Position numbers and translations under genes: made by a program. Source: Agelaius tricolor (lineage: Eukaryota > Chordata > Aves > Passeriformes > Icteridae). From it: DNA of 64,000 nucleotides. Where the stretch lies: contig JALJCS010000002.1 of NCBI GenBank assembly GCA_023055355.1, forward strand, positions 81,121,001-81,185,000. The letters run 5' to 3'. Shown piece by piece: positions 1-11,478 of the stretch. The notes beneath the pieces are model-generated. The model was not told the origin of the DNA, did no database searches, and saw only the letters and a list, made by a program, of their open reading frames with translations. Within the stretch, counting starts at the first letter, position 1. Each line of letters opens with the position of its first letter.

Positions 1-2960
1 AGGTGCCAAAACAAAAGATTCTGTGCAAAACTGAAGTAATTAATTTTATATATCTACTGTAGTCACCAGCTGGAGCCTTGTGTGATCACTAATAGTAAGT
101 TTTAAAGGTATCCCATATATCTAAGGTATTTCATAGAACAAATTAAGTTAGGAAGTCTAATTTTTATGATTCTTCTGGGGCTTTATTTATATAGGTCACT
201 GGAGCGCAAATTTATGTTGTGTATTAGAGTAGTGAAGTAACATCCAGAAATTTAGAGAAAGATGAAATGTAAAAGAGAAGAAAAAAGGATGATGAAGGAA
301 AAAACAATGACAGTGTCCTACTACTGTTCTTATTTAATTTTCATACTCAATATGAATATTTAATATTAATTTTCTTATTGTTTCACTAAAATATCAGAAT
401 TTAAGTTGAGGATTAATTCATCCAATGAGAATACAACATAAAGATTGGATCACTGCTCTATTTGCTGAACAAATTGGTGGCTGCATTCCAATATGATGAT
501 GTAATTCATTTGTATCTTAAATTGAAATCTTCAATATGACCCACAGTTGGGTTTTTTTCATCTGAGACAACAGTACCATTAGATGGCACTCTGGGTAAAG
601 TTGAAAAATTACTTTGTAAAGCTTTGCAACTCAAGTGTTTAATGAAAGCACAATAAAAGAGAAAATAGAAAAATTTTCATCAAATGAAAATATATTAATA
701 TTCATTAAACTTTCAACAGTCTATTATTATATTTATATAGAATTATTTAGATATTATATTTGAAAACAACATTTTGAGCTTTTTTTTGCTTTTAAATGAG
801 AGTTAGTGAATGCTTCCTGTAAGATATACTAACATGCCCTTTTTTAATCTTCTTTTCAGCTTTCTTTGAGACATGTTAAAGGCAATGGAAAGAATGTCAA
901 TATCTAATTATGTAAGACAAGTATCTCACAACATGAACATTTCACAGTTTTATCACAGTGATTGAAAAAGTAAGTTACCTCTCAGATATGTGTTACTACC
1001 TCATACATATTTTATCTGAAAGTGAAAGCCTGAAATTTTTTATTAATATCAAGTTTGGCTTTCCCTTACTTTGTATGTATAAGTATTAGAGTATAATAAA
1101 AACATGCTTTTGAAGAATGCTCCAAGATGCTTTTTTTTTTTCTTGACAGAAGTCTTCATGTGAAAAAGGAGCAAGCAAAACTTCTGAAACTCAAAGCAGT
1201 CAATTATTTAAGGGAAAAATTCTCCTAGAACTTCGAGACTAGACTATCTTTTCATCTGTGTCTACCTGTACAGACATCCTACATCCTGGTAGAAAAAAGC
1301 TCAATAGAATAGTCAAGTGATGATATACTAAATAATATTTTAAATATTGTCCTTTAACTCCAAAATTGCCATTATTCATACTCAAGCAACCATGAATCCA
1401 GTGAAATCCCATGCAGTTCCAAAAGTACACTGATGCAGAACTGTGTGAAGACCTTAATGATTAAATTATTACCTGGATTGTTTCTTATGAAAAGTTGGAT
1501 TGCCACAGTTGAAAACCTTTCACTTCAGAGGTTCAATTTTTCTTTCAAGCTGTTCTTAATAACCTGTTTTCATCCAATATTCAAAAATATTTCAAAAGCT
1601 GTAGATTTAATCTTAAGACACTTCTATCCCAATAAACCATCACATGTATTTCAAGAAAGTGCTGTGAATTTCAAACTAGACTTTTTATCATGAATACTAG
1701 CTAATATGCTTCAGTCTGCTCCACATTGTGGAGAAGAGCAAATGGTAGCGAAAGGGCTGGAAATGTCCTTCAATATGCTTTTGGGGAGCAAAAAACCTCA
1801 GTAGTGCTTTAGCCATGTGAAGCTAGGTTACTAGAAAATCATATTCTGGAAGCTCTCCAAATTTTTAGGGTCAATTTGTCAAATAATTTATGCCATGGAC
1901 ACTTCTGGCTGCTGAGAAGTTCATTGGGAAATTTTGAATAATTGATGGTGGGAGTGGGACACTGTCTCCTTAACATAGGATGAGGAAAAATTTAGAAATA
2001 TTAGTATCCAGTAATAGCAGGCATTAGCATTAGTATCCACTCACTCATATATGATATGTAACAACACCATCTGGTAGTACAGGAAGATTGATTGATTTTT
2101 CAAAATTGATCCCTGCATTTTATATCTTCTTTCTATCCCTAGTTCTTGTGAACATTAATTCCCTCTCCTTCCCATCCACTAGTTCATTTCCACAAGAAGT
2201 CCCATTCTAGAGTAATGATGGTCTCACTTGATATTCAGAAACAGGTGTGAAGCTGCCTTTCTTTCTGAGTGCAGCCTTCACAAATTAAGTTCCACTCTGG
2301 TACCTCTACAGGGAAATACTCACAATTCTGACACCACTAGGGCACTGTAGGCTAGATCTAAGCCTTCAGTCATTCCCAAAAGATCTAGCTGAGCTCTGAT
2401 AATGTTATTCACTTTGCAAGTCTGTATTAAGAAAGTTAGGTATTACAGAATTTAAGCTAAAAAAAAAGGAAAAAATATTTCAAGAGGAAACCCTTTAAAA
2501 TTGGAGATTTTTCATTCACCACACAGAATAATTTTCTGCACTTTGGTGATAATCTAGTAAAATATAACTTCTCAGAAACTTATTCTTCCTCCTTTGCAAT
2601 AGTCCCTTTGATGTCTTTTCTGTGGAACTCTTCTTTCCTTGCCCTTGACTATTCTCAGCACTGAAATATTTGCTTAGAGGTAGTATTTCTCCAGCTATAT
2701 GTTTCTTTTTCATTTTTTATTCAACCAGTCTATTAAGCTAAACAAATTTAGTCAATACAGTAGATAGTTCAGGAACTGGATCCATAAAGATAATTTGATT
2801 TCAATTTCTATATGAATTTTCAGAGTTCCCTTTACAATAGAAACTCTAGTCTCCAAATACATACAGTTATTTTATTGATGCTTCAAGATTCCATCAATTA
2901 ATTAATGAACTAATAGAACTATTACCAGTGTAAATCCCTCTATGCTATTTGGATGCAAAT
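1..2960. other. AT-rich unique DNA, no gene seen
   Basis: No transposable element, RNA gene or convincing exon was recognised. The open frames here are short (under 90 codons), AT-driven and lack any family signature. The segment at 1690-2400 is slightly less AT-rich but shows no motif I can name. Confidence 0.6.
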
Positions 2961-2968
2961 GTCAACCT

Positions 2969-2996
2969 TGTGGAATACCAGTGTTGGTATTCCACA
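2969..2996. repeat. Perfect 12-bp inverted repeat (hairpin), GTGT loop
   Basis: The arm TGTGGAATACCA at 2969-2980 is followed by the four bases GTGT and then its exact reverse complement TGGTATTCCACA at 2985-2996. It sits alone in unique DNA. It could extrude as a cruciform or fold as a short RNA hairpin. The stem is too short for a usual pre-microRNA, and the flanks do not extend it convincingly. Confidence 0.85.
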
Positions 2997-3234
2997 TTTG
3001 GAAGATAAAATAAAAAACAGCAGCACAACAGATTTTTCTTGTTTGGTTAGTTGGTTCATTTCCAAGCCCTCTTTTTGTAGCAGGAGAAATGTGAAAACAA
3101 AATGGTATAGAGAAAATGGAGCAGAGAGTTTTTTATCTGTGTGTTAGGACAAAAAAATATCATGCTATGCCTAGTTTGAGATAGAAAATATGCAGTTATT
3201 TTCCACTGCACTTCACCTAGAGGGATAATCACTC

Positions 3235-3503
3235 TGTCACTCTGCAGACAAAGAGGAAAGACCCACCACATCAGGAGAGAAGCTGCAGCTAAGGCAGCCT
3301 CACCTGCTCCCGGTACAGCAACCATGGTAACTGAGTAAAGGAAGGGGATAGCAGCAGGTGACTCTTCTGAGAAGGAGGGAGGATCCAGCTGCTGGCCGGC
3401 TGCCCTCCTTTCTAGAGGTGAGCTCCTCACCAGGGCCTGCTCCTGGCTGGGCTGTTCCAGGACCTGTACAGACCACGGCTGTTTCCCGTCAGTCCAGTGA
3501 CAG
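3235..3503. other. GC-rich segment abutting the LTR, unassigned
   Basis: Base composition changes sharply from AT-rich to GC-rich with several CpGs directly upstream of the LTR at 3504. No polypurine tract lies next to the LTR, so this does not look like the retained 3' interior of a provirus. A minus-strand open frame over 3056-3430 has no recognisable domain. It may be an older repeat or a separate GC-rich insertion. Confidence 0.4.
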
Positions 3504-3825
3504 CGTCATGGTTTGAGAGGAAGTGAGTTTTTTGGAATGCTGTGGTCAAACCAATGGGTGCTCAGATTTGAATGTTGGCACCTAGTGTGGCCACTGGGGA
3601 CATGGATACTCCTCTAGGAACACAGGGGTTAAAAGCAGAGTACTCGCCGGGGGAAGCTCTCTTGAGTTTCTGTGGGGAAAGAGGTCGGTCTTCCCCCGGG
3701 CCCAGCTGCCGGCTGGGCGGGGGAGAGGAAGCCATGCGGCCGGGTGAGGTAGGCCTGGCCCCCGAATGGAAGGGTGGAGGAACACCAAGAGGCACTGGGC
3801 AGCCACTGCCTCCCCTGCCCCCGCC

Positions 3826-3827
<2 letters not shown>

Positions 3828-3883
<56 letters not shown>

Positions 3884-3919
3884 GAGAGACAGAGAGAGAC
3901 AGAGAGAGACAGAGAGACA
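3828..3919. repeat. (GA)n microsatellite grading into (GACAGAGA)n
   Basis: About 92 bp of nearly pure GA dinucleotide, with regularly spaced CA-containing variants in its 3' half, lie within the LTR. A homopurine tract of this length is prone to length change and to triplex structure. Confidence 0.95.
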
Positions 3920-3920
3920 G

Positions 3921-3972
3921 CCTGTGCCTGTGCCCGGGCCTGGGCCTGGGCCTGTGCCTGGGCTTGTGCCAC
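3921..3972. repeat. Hexanucleotide tract (CCTGGG/CCTGTG)n
   Basis: Roughly eight or nine copies of a six-base unit CCTGNG directly follow the GA tract inside the LTR. Variant units alternate between GGG and GTG forms. Confidence 0.85.
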
Positions 3973-4002
3973 CTTGAAATTCGATAGCAGGCCGGCCGAG
4001 AA

Positions 4003-4020
4003 GGGGGGGGGGGGGGGGGG
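4003..4020. repeat. Poly-G run of 18 (quadruplex-prone)
   Basis: There are eighteen uninterrupted G residues on the plus strand, and a second run of twelve G at 4434-4445 in the same LTR. Either could form a G-quadruplex, and both are places where assembly or read errors are likely. Confidence 0.9.
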
Positions 4021-4849
4021 TGGTGAGCAGGTGCTCCGCAGGCAGAGCCTGAGATTTTTAACCTTTTTCTTGCATGATGGAAACCTTACAAATGCTAATC
4101 CTCCTGGAGCTGAATGAGAAGAGAGGTAGAGATGAGATAAGAGAAAATGGGCCACGAGAGAAGTGGAGAAAAATCCTAGGTGGGAGGAGATGATGGAGTG
4201 GCCTTTGGCTGGACTTCTCTTGTATAGCCATGGATGGAACCATTTTTTTCCAGTGACACAGAGACTGCATTTAGGGGGAGGCAATGGCTTGGGGCCAAGA
4301 GAGTGCAGTGATGTTATGTGAAGGAGTGCATGAACAGAGACAACAGGTGAGGAGGGTGGTTGGTGCCCTCGATCTTGAGTGGAAGAGAAGATCTCTATTA
4401 TTGAGACCCCTCGGCCCCAGGGGGTGAATTTGTGGGGGGGGGGGGTGGGACGGGGGACAGGTGTCCTGAAAGTGAGTGACTGTGCTTTTTTTTGAACTGG
4501 ACAAAGCACCCTTAAAAGGGGAACCCTAGAAGCAGCTCTGGTCCATGCGCAGTGGTGAGAGCACTGGGCATGGAAGGAAGATGTCACGATGGCAATGATC
4601 TCTGGACAGTGCCACATGTGACATGGAAACACAAGAGGTCTCAACTGTGTTTCCTGGGGAAGCCCATGGCACAAGAGGGACTCCTCACCCCTTGATGAAC
4701 TGAGAATTGATGATCTAAAAGGTGGTGATGGACTGAGAGTTGGTGATCTGAGGGATGGATGTATTGGAAATTTGGTGGGGGGGAGGAGGAAAGTTTTTGG
4801 AAGGTTTTCATTATTTCTGTGTGTTTCTTTTTACATACAGTTCTAAGTT

Positions 4850-4855
4850 AATAAA
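4850..4855 (+). promoter_or_regulatory. AATAAA polyadenylation signal of the LTR
   Basis: AATAAA is followed by a run of T and a GT-rich stretch, about 125 bp before the LTR end. This is where the R region of this LTR type terminates transcripts. It fixes the element on the plus strand. Confidence 0.75.
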
Positions 4856-5039
4856 GTTTTTTTTATTCCTAAGTTTGGAGCCTGCTTTGCTCTATTTCTG
4901 GTCACATCTCACAGCAGACACCAGGGAGAATGTATTTTCATGGGGACACTGGCATTGCGCTAGCGTCAAACCATGACACACAGAAGCAGCACGAGCAGGA
5001 TCAAAGATTACAGAGTCCTGTGAGCAGTGATACAGGACT

Positions 5040-5730
5040 CAGAAGCACAGGTAGTTTTTTCATCAGTACTCCTGGTCTAAGGGAAGGAGGTTGAAAGGGA
5101 CAGTAGTGTTTGGAGAGTAAACAATGGTCATGGGACTGATGGTACAGCCAGGAGTGAAGTACTTATACCATGGGGCTTGCTTTGAGAAACCTGTTCTGCT
5201 GAGGTCAGATGCAGCCCAGCTGTCAGCAAAGGGGAAAATCATCTTTGGTCACAGACTTGACAAGCTGTTAAGAGGGCTTTAAGCAATAATTAGTGGATAA
5301 AAGGAACTTCAGTCCATCTCACTCCTGTCAGTTTTATGCCAGTGTCAGAATGAGATGTGCAGAGCCTAGAGTAGGGTTACAGATCAGCAGGAGAGCACAC
5401 AAACACAAAGGAATTCCAGCCACTCCAGACAATAAGGCAGCTTCTATGGGGGCCCAACTTAAATGTCTCTATGCAAATACACACAGCATGAAGAATAAAC
5501 AGGAGGAGCTAGTGGCATGCACACACCTCCAGGGCTGTCATCTTATTAGAATCATGGAGGTGTGGTGGTATGACTCCTGTGAATGGAGCATCAGAATGGA
5601 AGCATACAGGCTCTTTTGGAAGGACATCTAGGAAGGGGTGTTGCTCAGCATTATGGAGACCATGGCAGGAAGGTTGGAACACAATGATTTTTAATGTCTC
5701 TTCCAACCCAAATTATTGTATGATAACAGA
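5040..5730 (+). mobile_element. CR1 retrotransposon, internally deleted
   Basis: The left part (about 5040-5440) resembles the CR1 5' region, including the phrase AGCTGTTAAGAGGGCTTTAA at 5263-5282. It continues into the start of ORF2 (endonuclease). After about 5660 the sequence jumps to a CR1 3' end, with CATGGCAGGAAGGTTGGAAC, CTCTTCCAACCC and a degenerate octamer tail near 5717-5726. The rest of the endonuclease and the whole reverse transcriptase are absent. Most genomic CR1 copies are 5'-truncated, so keeping both ends with the middle gone is unusual. The left boundary is the least certain part. Confidence 0.75.
5446..5631 (+). pseudogene. CR1 ORF2 endonuclease, N-terminal fragment
   Basis: From the ATG at 5446 the frame encodes about 61 residues similar to the start of the CR1 endonuclease (apurinic-type exo/endo/phosphatase fold). 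Signature pieces are LKCLYANTHSM, the KQEEL segment, and WWYDSCEWSI where functional copies have a WWDDSHDW-type block. The I-T-E-T-W active-site stretch of intact copies reads I-M-E-V-W here, so one Thr position is lost. The frame stops at 5629-5631. A shifted continuation reads G-R-G-V-A, the next conserved block, before the internal deletion. The open frame begins upstream at 5293 and includes leader sequence. It is not functional. Confidence 0.75.
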
Positions 5731-6760
5731 AAGCTAGAACTATAAGCCAAATGTCTGCTAAAGATTCTAGAAGAAAGTGATCAATAGGAAGGCAGCTACA
5801 CCACATATTTACATGCAAATATAACAGAAAGTGACATTGACTTTCACAGAATGTTCTGGCTATGTAGTTATCATTAAGGTGTCAGACAAAAACTTCTATG
5901 AAATTAACTATGAAATTCTCCTAAAGTCTTTTATCTGGTGCCTACCTCTTTTATCTATCTCATACAACTGCAGATCCCTCTGTCAACCAAATAATACTGT
6001 GGTGTCTTTATGTTCATATCTATCCCTTATCCTTGTCCTTTCACTCACAGTAGACCAACAAGGCTATGCAGGAAGGCCTGGAAGACATGTAACAAAAAGT
6101 CTTCCAGTACCCTCAGATGTCTGCATCATCTCCAGCAACCCACTGAGCAGAGCAGCAACCTATCAGGAATGCTTTTCTACAAAACCCACAAAGCTCTACA
6201 CTCATATTCATACAAAGTCCAATGAGAAGCTTTTATTGCTTTGTATAATAACGCTGGATTAAGCAGAGTTTCAAATGGCCAGGAAGAACCAGATGGCATC
6301 TGATCTTTGTGTTTAGAATGGAATTTGTCTACAGTTTACAATGTACAGCAATGTAGTTTGTACTATATACATTTCTAACTCCTGAGTGGTGCTTAACAAA
6401 ATAAAATTCTGGGTTTTTTCCTCTGTCTTTAGTTCAAACATTTTTTTTTCCCAGGCTGGTAGAGATGTGAAAGGAAGTAATCAATTTGCTAAATAATACC
6501 CTCTGGTATCTTCAAAAAAAGGGACAACATTTCATTGTGTCTAATCATATGGAGTGAATGGCAAACTGACAAATTCTCTGGGGTTGTCACAAATCTTTAC
6601 ACCTACACTGCACAGGAATTCAAACACTGTACCTTTTTTACAGTGAATTGCTAAATTAAATATATTTCATTTTCTTTCTCATAATCTTCAATGAAACTAT
6701 AAGTCCATTCTCAAGTTTTGATGGACATTTATTGTTTAACAATTAGGTAGGTGGCAAAAT

Positions 6761-6815
6761 TATCATCATCATCATCATATTATTATTATTACTATTACTA
6801 TTATTACCACTATTA
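6761..6815. repeat. Interrupted (ATC)n/(ATT)n trinucleotide repeat
   Basis: Six ATC units pass into ATT and ACT units over about 55 bp. The interruptions suggest an old microsatellite. Confidence 0.85.
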
Positions 6816-8110
6816 CATAGCCATTGATATTTTTGTTTAGTATTTCTATAGTACCTGTGACTAGACTTCCTCAAAAGCAAGAACTTTATTTCATACAAAT
6901 GTTAAGTTTTGAAATTAATTTTCATTTTTCATCAGGAAGAAAAAAAAAGCCCAAATGAAAACAACAGCAACAAAACACCATAAATTAAAAACAACCAAAC
7001 AAAAAATCCTCTACAGAAAAAAAGAGGAGAGAAATACCAAAACAGTCCAAAATGACAAAATTACTAAGGAATTATTACATAGCCAAACAAGCAGCTGGAC
7101 TACTACTAGTGTTACTTACTGTGTGAGACAGCTTCCCGTCTAATTCCTGCAATGTATGTTGTCCCTTTCTTTTTTCTACATTGACACAAACAGGGAAAAA
7201 GTTGTGGAAATGGTAATACTGACTTAAGTTTATAATTGGAAAATACACAGATGCTGCTTTCTACTGCTGCTACCTCTTCTCAAAATAGTTTCAATATGTT
7301 GATTATCCAACCAGCTCGGAGGAATATTGATGATGTTGGGTAGTCAAAGAGTTATGTAAGCCCTGGTTGAATGACCAGCAGGAATACCTGGGTGGATGGA
7401 CTGGCTTACAGGTCTGAGCTGCATCCAAGCTGCCAAACAGCTGAAAACTCTTTGCCGTTAGTGGGCCCAGAAATAACTAATAAGCTGTGTCCATGCATAC
7501 TCTGTTATGTAATGCAGAGACTGTTCCTCTATCTAATATGTGAAATGATGGAAAGAGATGTCAAAGGACTGGGCATAAGGAAGAGAGGGAGAAGAAAACA
7601 AAAACCTTAGGATATGTCTATATTACAATTTAGTTTGGCCCTTGAGTAAGAGATCTATACAATAAAACAGGTGATGTTGAAGAACCAATATTCAACATAT
7701 GCTTTTCAGAGCTGTTGTCTGGTCCCAAAACATGAATGTTCATTAATGCCAAGAATGCATTAGGTGTTCTTCTGGGAAGCATTTTCTTGTTTACTTTCAT
7801 CTAGAGGAATTTAATTTGTGAGTTCCAAGCCTGCACTGTGATGCAATCTGAAATCAAATGGCTAAAAACAATAAGTAGATTTATTTTTCACTCTTAATCT
7901 AAACAAATTATAGACACACCCCTAGGCACTCGGAATTACTTCTTCATTTCTCTGGGTTTTGTCCAGTGTTTGTAGGCTGTGTGTAAACAGTGATTGTCCA
8001 CAACTATTTAGGATATTAGTATTGACTAATATTTTAATTCTAGGTAAATCCATTAGGAATTAGCTTAGTAATTGATTTTTCATCCTATGGCTAAGAACAC
8101 TGTAAGTGAT

Positions 8111-8163
8111 AACACCATTTATTGTTTCAAAGATCCAAACACCATTTATTGATTCAAAGATGT
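8111..8163. repeat. Two-copy ~27-bp tandem duplication
   Basis: AACACCATTTATTG starts both units, at 8111 and 8138. The copies differ by a single T/A change before both continue TTCAAAGAT. It is a small local duplication in unique DNA. Confidence 0.85.
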
Positions 8164-8833
8164 GAAAGAGTGACTGAAATGTTCCTTGAGCATCATCACC
8201 ATTTGTTTCCTCATGATACATGGAGAAATGTGAAGGATGTATCCATGTCCTCTAAACTTGCAGCATTTTTTTAAGTGTGGCCATTTCCACCCTCATAAAG
8301 TAAGTTTTGCTGACTAGGTCTAAAATTCACAAAATGTGGTCAGTTTGCTGACGTTATCTGAAATGATCTGAAGAGTGCTCAACCCCAAATTTCTTGAAAT
8401 ACTATAACAGTTCAGAACTAAGGAAGTGATTGTGGTGAGAATTGGCAACCAAGCTTATTTTATAGTTGGAGAAACATAATTTTATTTTATCTTATTAACA
8501 GAAAACAAATTTTTGTCAAAATAACATAAACTTGAAACTTTCACTGAATTGCCCCTGACATAAGTCAGTCCTGGGGGCCGGTGCTGTGGGACTGTAACTC
8601 CTTGCAATATTTTGCAAGAGTGATAGAAAGGTCCAAGAGAATCTTCAAGTTCTCAAGCACGGGATTCACTATCAACCTCAGAGATTTAGAAGATGAACAG
8701 TGAATGCTTCTCAAGTGTTATGAAAAAAATTTTTCACCTAACAACATGAGAGTATGCAGCTTCAGAAATTTAAACCAAACAATATTGAAAGCTGTTTAAA
8801 GCTGGTTTACAAAGAGATTTTTAAAGAAGCATT

Positions 8834-8923
8834 GTGATATTTTTCAATGTTAAAAAAAAATTTTTAAAAAATTTTTTTAAAAACATTTTTTTTAACATGT
8901 CTTTTTAATAAGACAAATATCAC
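8834..8923. repeat. 90-bp imperfect palindrome with 9-bp perfect ends
   Basis: The ends are GTGATATTT (8834-8842) and AAATATCAC (8915-8923), exact reverse complements. Inner arms of the form ATGTTAAAAAAAA and TTTTTTTTAACAT pair across an A/T-rich centre. The right side carries an extra insert, GTCTTTTTAATAAGAC (8899-8914), which is itself a 5-bp-stem hairpin. The structure has the outline of a foldback or MITE-like element, but no flanking target duplication is evident. Confidence 0.75.
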
Positions 8924-10724
8924 CACTAATAGAAAATATACTCCCAAGAGCATTTTACTGTACAATAAAAAGGGACCATTATTCACATGTTAATAGAGCA
9001 GGAATATGCATGAAGTAGTGATTTCTTTATGAACAAAATGAGAAGATAGAAACAGATAGATCATATTTAACTGTATTCTTGCTCTATTAGTTACATTATG
9101 CCTTTTGGAATTAAAAGGTTGACTTGTACAAAATTAACAAAGTCACCAAAGCATCACCTAAGATTTGAGCCTGAACAAATGCAATATATCAAGAGTTTGA
9201 ATTAGCTTCATGCTGGACAATGATCTTTTCCCCAACAAAAAAAGTCATTAAAGGAGAACATAAGTTGACCAAATTGCAATTGATGATTTCTAAATGTATT
9301 AATTTTTGGTATTAAAATATCTTGGATGTTTAATTGAGAAATATGTTTCCAAAATATAATGACAAACCATTCTGATTAATCCATCCCATCCAATGCTTAG
9401 GGAAGTCTTCTCCTTGCAAAGACAATGAAGTAACCAAATGAGGAATTTTTCTCAGGAACTTTCTCAGGAAAGTGTAGAACAGGATGGAAATAATCTGAAA
9501 GAATGTGGAAAAAATGTGTCAAGGAGAGTGTTGGATTTCTAGCCTGAAAACATTTATACTCTCTATTCAGTGTTTCAGTTTAAGAAATACAGTTCTCTAT
9601 CCAAGACACATATAAGCAAAATGTGTCACAGACAATAGCTTACAGCTATTTGCAGTGCAGAATACGATATTCAAATAAGAACGATAACTCTTTTAATGTA
9701 ACCACAGTGATCTGTTCTTCTACCACATCAGAATGGAAGCTGGATTTTTGCCAAGAGAAACACATATAGCTAAGAATATTTTCAGGAGTGAATCAGGCAG
9801 AATAGAGAATACAAAGGATCAGTAGGAAAAAAGGAAAACAGAGGATACTATGCTGAGATTGGAGATGGAACTTACGTGAAGATCTTTGATATCCATATCT
9901 CCTATTTCCCCTTCTCCAAATTTTTACAGGCACACGTGAGCTCCTAAATTTCCCTCCAAGTTTCAGTCTCCAGCACTAGCTCTACACCCTCATTAAAGAT
10001 GTTAACACGATTATTATAAGAAAAATTATGCATGTTAAGTTAAATATACCTGAAATAACTGTAAATAAATTAACTTGGCATAAGAATTACTCTGGATGTA
10101 TCCGTGCAATAAGTGTAAATTGAGACAAGTAGCTCAACAAAATAGAATTTTTTTTCTTAAAATTCTAGGTTGATTGATTTTTCTTTAACCCTAGGATCTC
10201 TATATTACACTGCAGATTCCAAATGAGTGTAACACTGAGGTCCTGGATCCAGAGACACAAACCTTCTTTTCCTGCAAAGATGTCCAAGATCACTCACAGA
10301 CAAGTTCTAACTATTGGTATATATCTGGTAGTGTCTGGTAGTGAACACTTTCAGTACTGGTTAAACAAAATTAGCAATCTGCACACATATTGTAGACAAG
10401 ACATGTGCCTTCAGTTTCAGTTTTTAAAGGAACTTAAATTTCCAGTGAAATAATAAGAAGTAATAATTTCTAGGTAGTCACACAGAGATAAGTGGTGCTA
10501 AAACTCACTTGAATTGTTTCATTTTCCCTAATAGTTTTCATGAACAATACAATACTCACATACACAGTTATGACAGCTTCCCTCTTCACACATGGTGTTA
10601 TAAATCAACTTTCATTCAATATTCAGAGTAACTTGAATAAACATTAAAAGATATTCAAAAATTGCTTTGACTTTTGTGTATTAGATGATAGTTGGGAAAT
10701 AAAAGACACAGAGGATGGAGATAC
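8924..10724. other. AT-rich unique DNA, no gene seen
   Basis: No repeat family or exon was recognised here. Confidence 0.6.
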
Positions 10725-11478
10725 ACCAGATTCTGCACCTGGAATGAGGCAACCCTGGTTGTGTGTTTAGCCTGAGGAATAAAAGGCTGGAAGGTAGTGC
10801 CATAGAAAGGGACCTGGATGTCCTGTTCAATGGCACATTTAACATGAGTCAGCAGTGCCCTGGTGGGTCAGCCAGGAGGGTCAACCTTTTCCTGGGGGGC
10901 ATCAGGGACAGCATCACCAGCTGGGCAAGGAGGGGATTGACCTGCTCTGCTCTGCAATGGGGCAGCCTCACCTCAAGTGCTGGGGGCAGTTTTGGGTGGC
11001 ACAATATAGAAGACATTAAGCAATTAGAGAGTGTCCAAAGGAAGGCAAAAAGGAGGGTGAAGGAGGGAAGCCCTATGAGGGACAGCTTATGTCACTTTGT
11101 CTGTTCAGCCTGGAGAAGAGGAGACTGAGGGAAGACCTCATTGCAGTCTTCACCATGCTCACAAGGAAGGCAGGTACAGATCTTTTCACTCTTGTGACCA
11201 GTGACAGGACTCGAGGAAATGGCATGATGCTGAATCTGGGAAGGTTTAGGTTGGATATCAGGAAAATGTTTTTAACCCGGAGGGTGAATGGGCACTGGAA
11301 GAAGCTCCCCAGGGAAGTGGTCACAGCAACAAGGCTGTCCAAGTTCAAGACATGTTGGACAATAGTCTCTGGTACATGATGTGATTCTTGGGGCATCCTG
11401 TGCAAGGCCAGGAGCTGGACTTGATGATCCTGAAGGGTCCCTTCCAACTCAGCATATTCTATGATTCTATGGTTCTGC
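10725..11478 (+). mobile_element. CR1 retrotransposon, 5'-truncated
   Basis: The element enters near the end of the reverse transcriptase region, in the block coding for the C-terminal stretch around CTGCACCTGG. It then carries the usual CR1 landmarks in order: AACATGAGTCAGCAGTG, the cluster around TCCAAAGGAAGGC, CAGCCTGGAGAAGAGGAGAC, TTGGATATCAGGAAAA and GATGATCCTGAAGGGTCCC. It closes with the octamer tail ATTCTATGATTCTATGGTTC (about 11456-11475). Several frameshifts break the coding part. The open frames on both strands here are remnants or antisense shadows. Confidence 0.93.

Larger units (their letters stand above)
3504..4978 (+). mobile_element. Solo LTR of an ERVL-like endogenous retrovirus
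   Basis: The element opens with GTCATGGTTTGA (3505-3516) and closes with the exact inverse TCAAACCATGAC (4966-4977), the terminal inverted repeat style of common passerine ERVL-type LTRs. The 5-bp flanks GACAG (3499-3503) and CACAG (4979-4983) match at four of five positions, fitting the 5-bp target duplication of ERVL integrase. A polyadenylation signal lies at 4850-4855, followed by a T-rich stretch and an R/U5-like tail containing the bird-LTR phrase TCACATCTCACAGCAG. No internal retroviral genes are present, so this is a solo LTR left by LTR-LTR recombination. Its 1,475 bp are long for the family. The excess is largely the purine, hexamer and G-run tracts at 3828-4445. Long open frames in this LTR, including one of 370 codons on the minus strand, come from these low-complexity tracts and are not genes. 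The family name is from memory. Confidence 0.85.
5731..8833. other. AT-rich unique DNA, no gene seen
   Basis: There is no transposon or exon signature apart from the simple repeats listed separately. The frame at 5831-6262 (143 codons) and that at 7371-7610 have no recognisable motif and are probably chance. Confidence 0.6.

Noticed and set aside
3562..4674. 370-codon minus-strand open frame, with overlapping plus-strand frames of up to 181 codons
   Set aside because: They lie entirely inside the LTR and stay open because of GA, hexamer and G-run tracts. The translations are Ser-Leu, Ala-Gln and Arg-Glu repeats, not protein domains.
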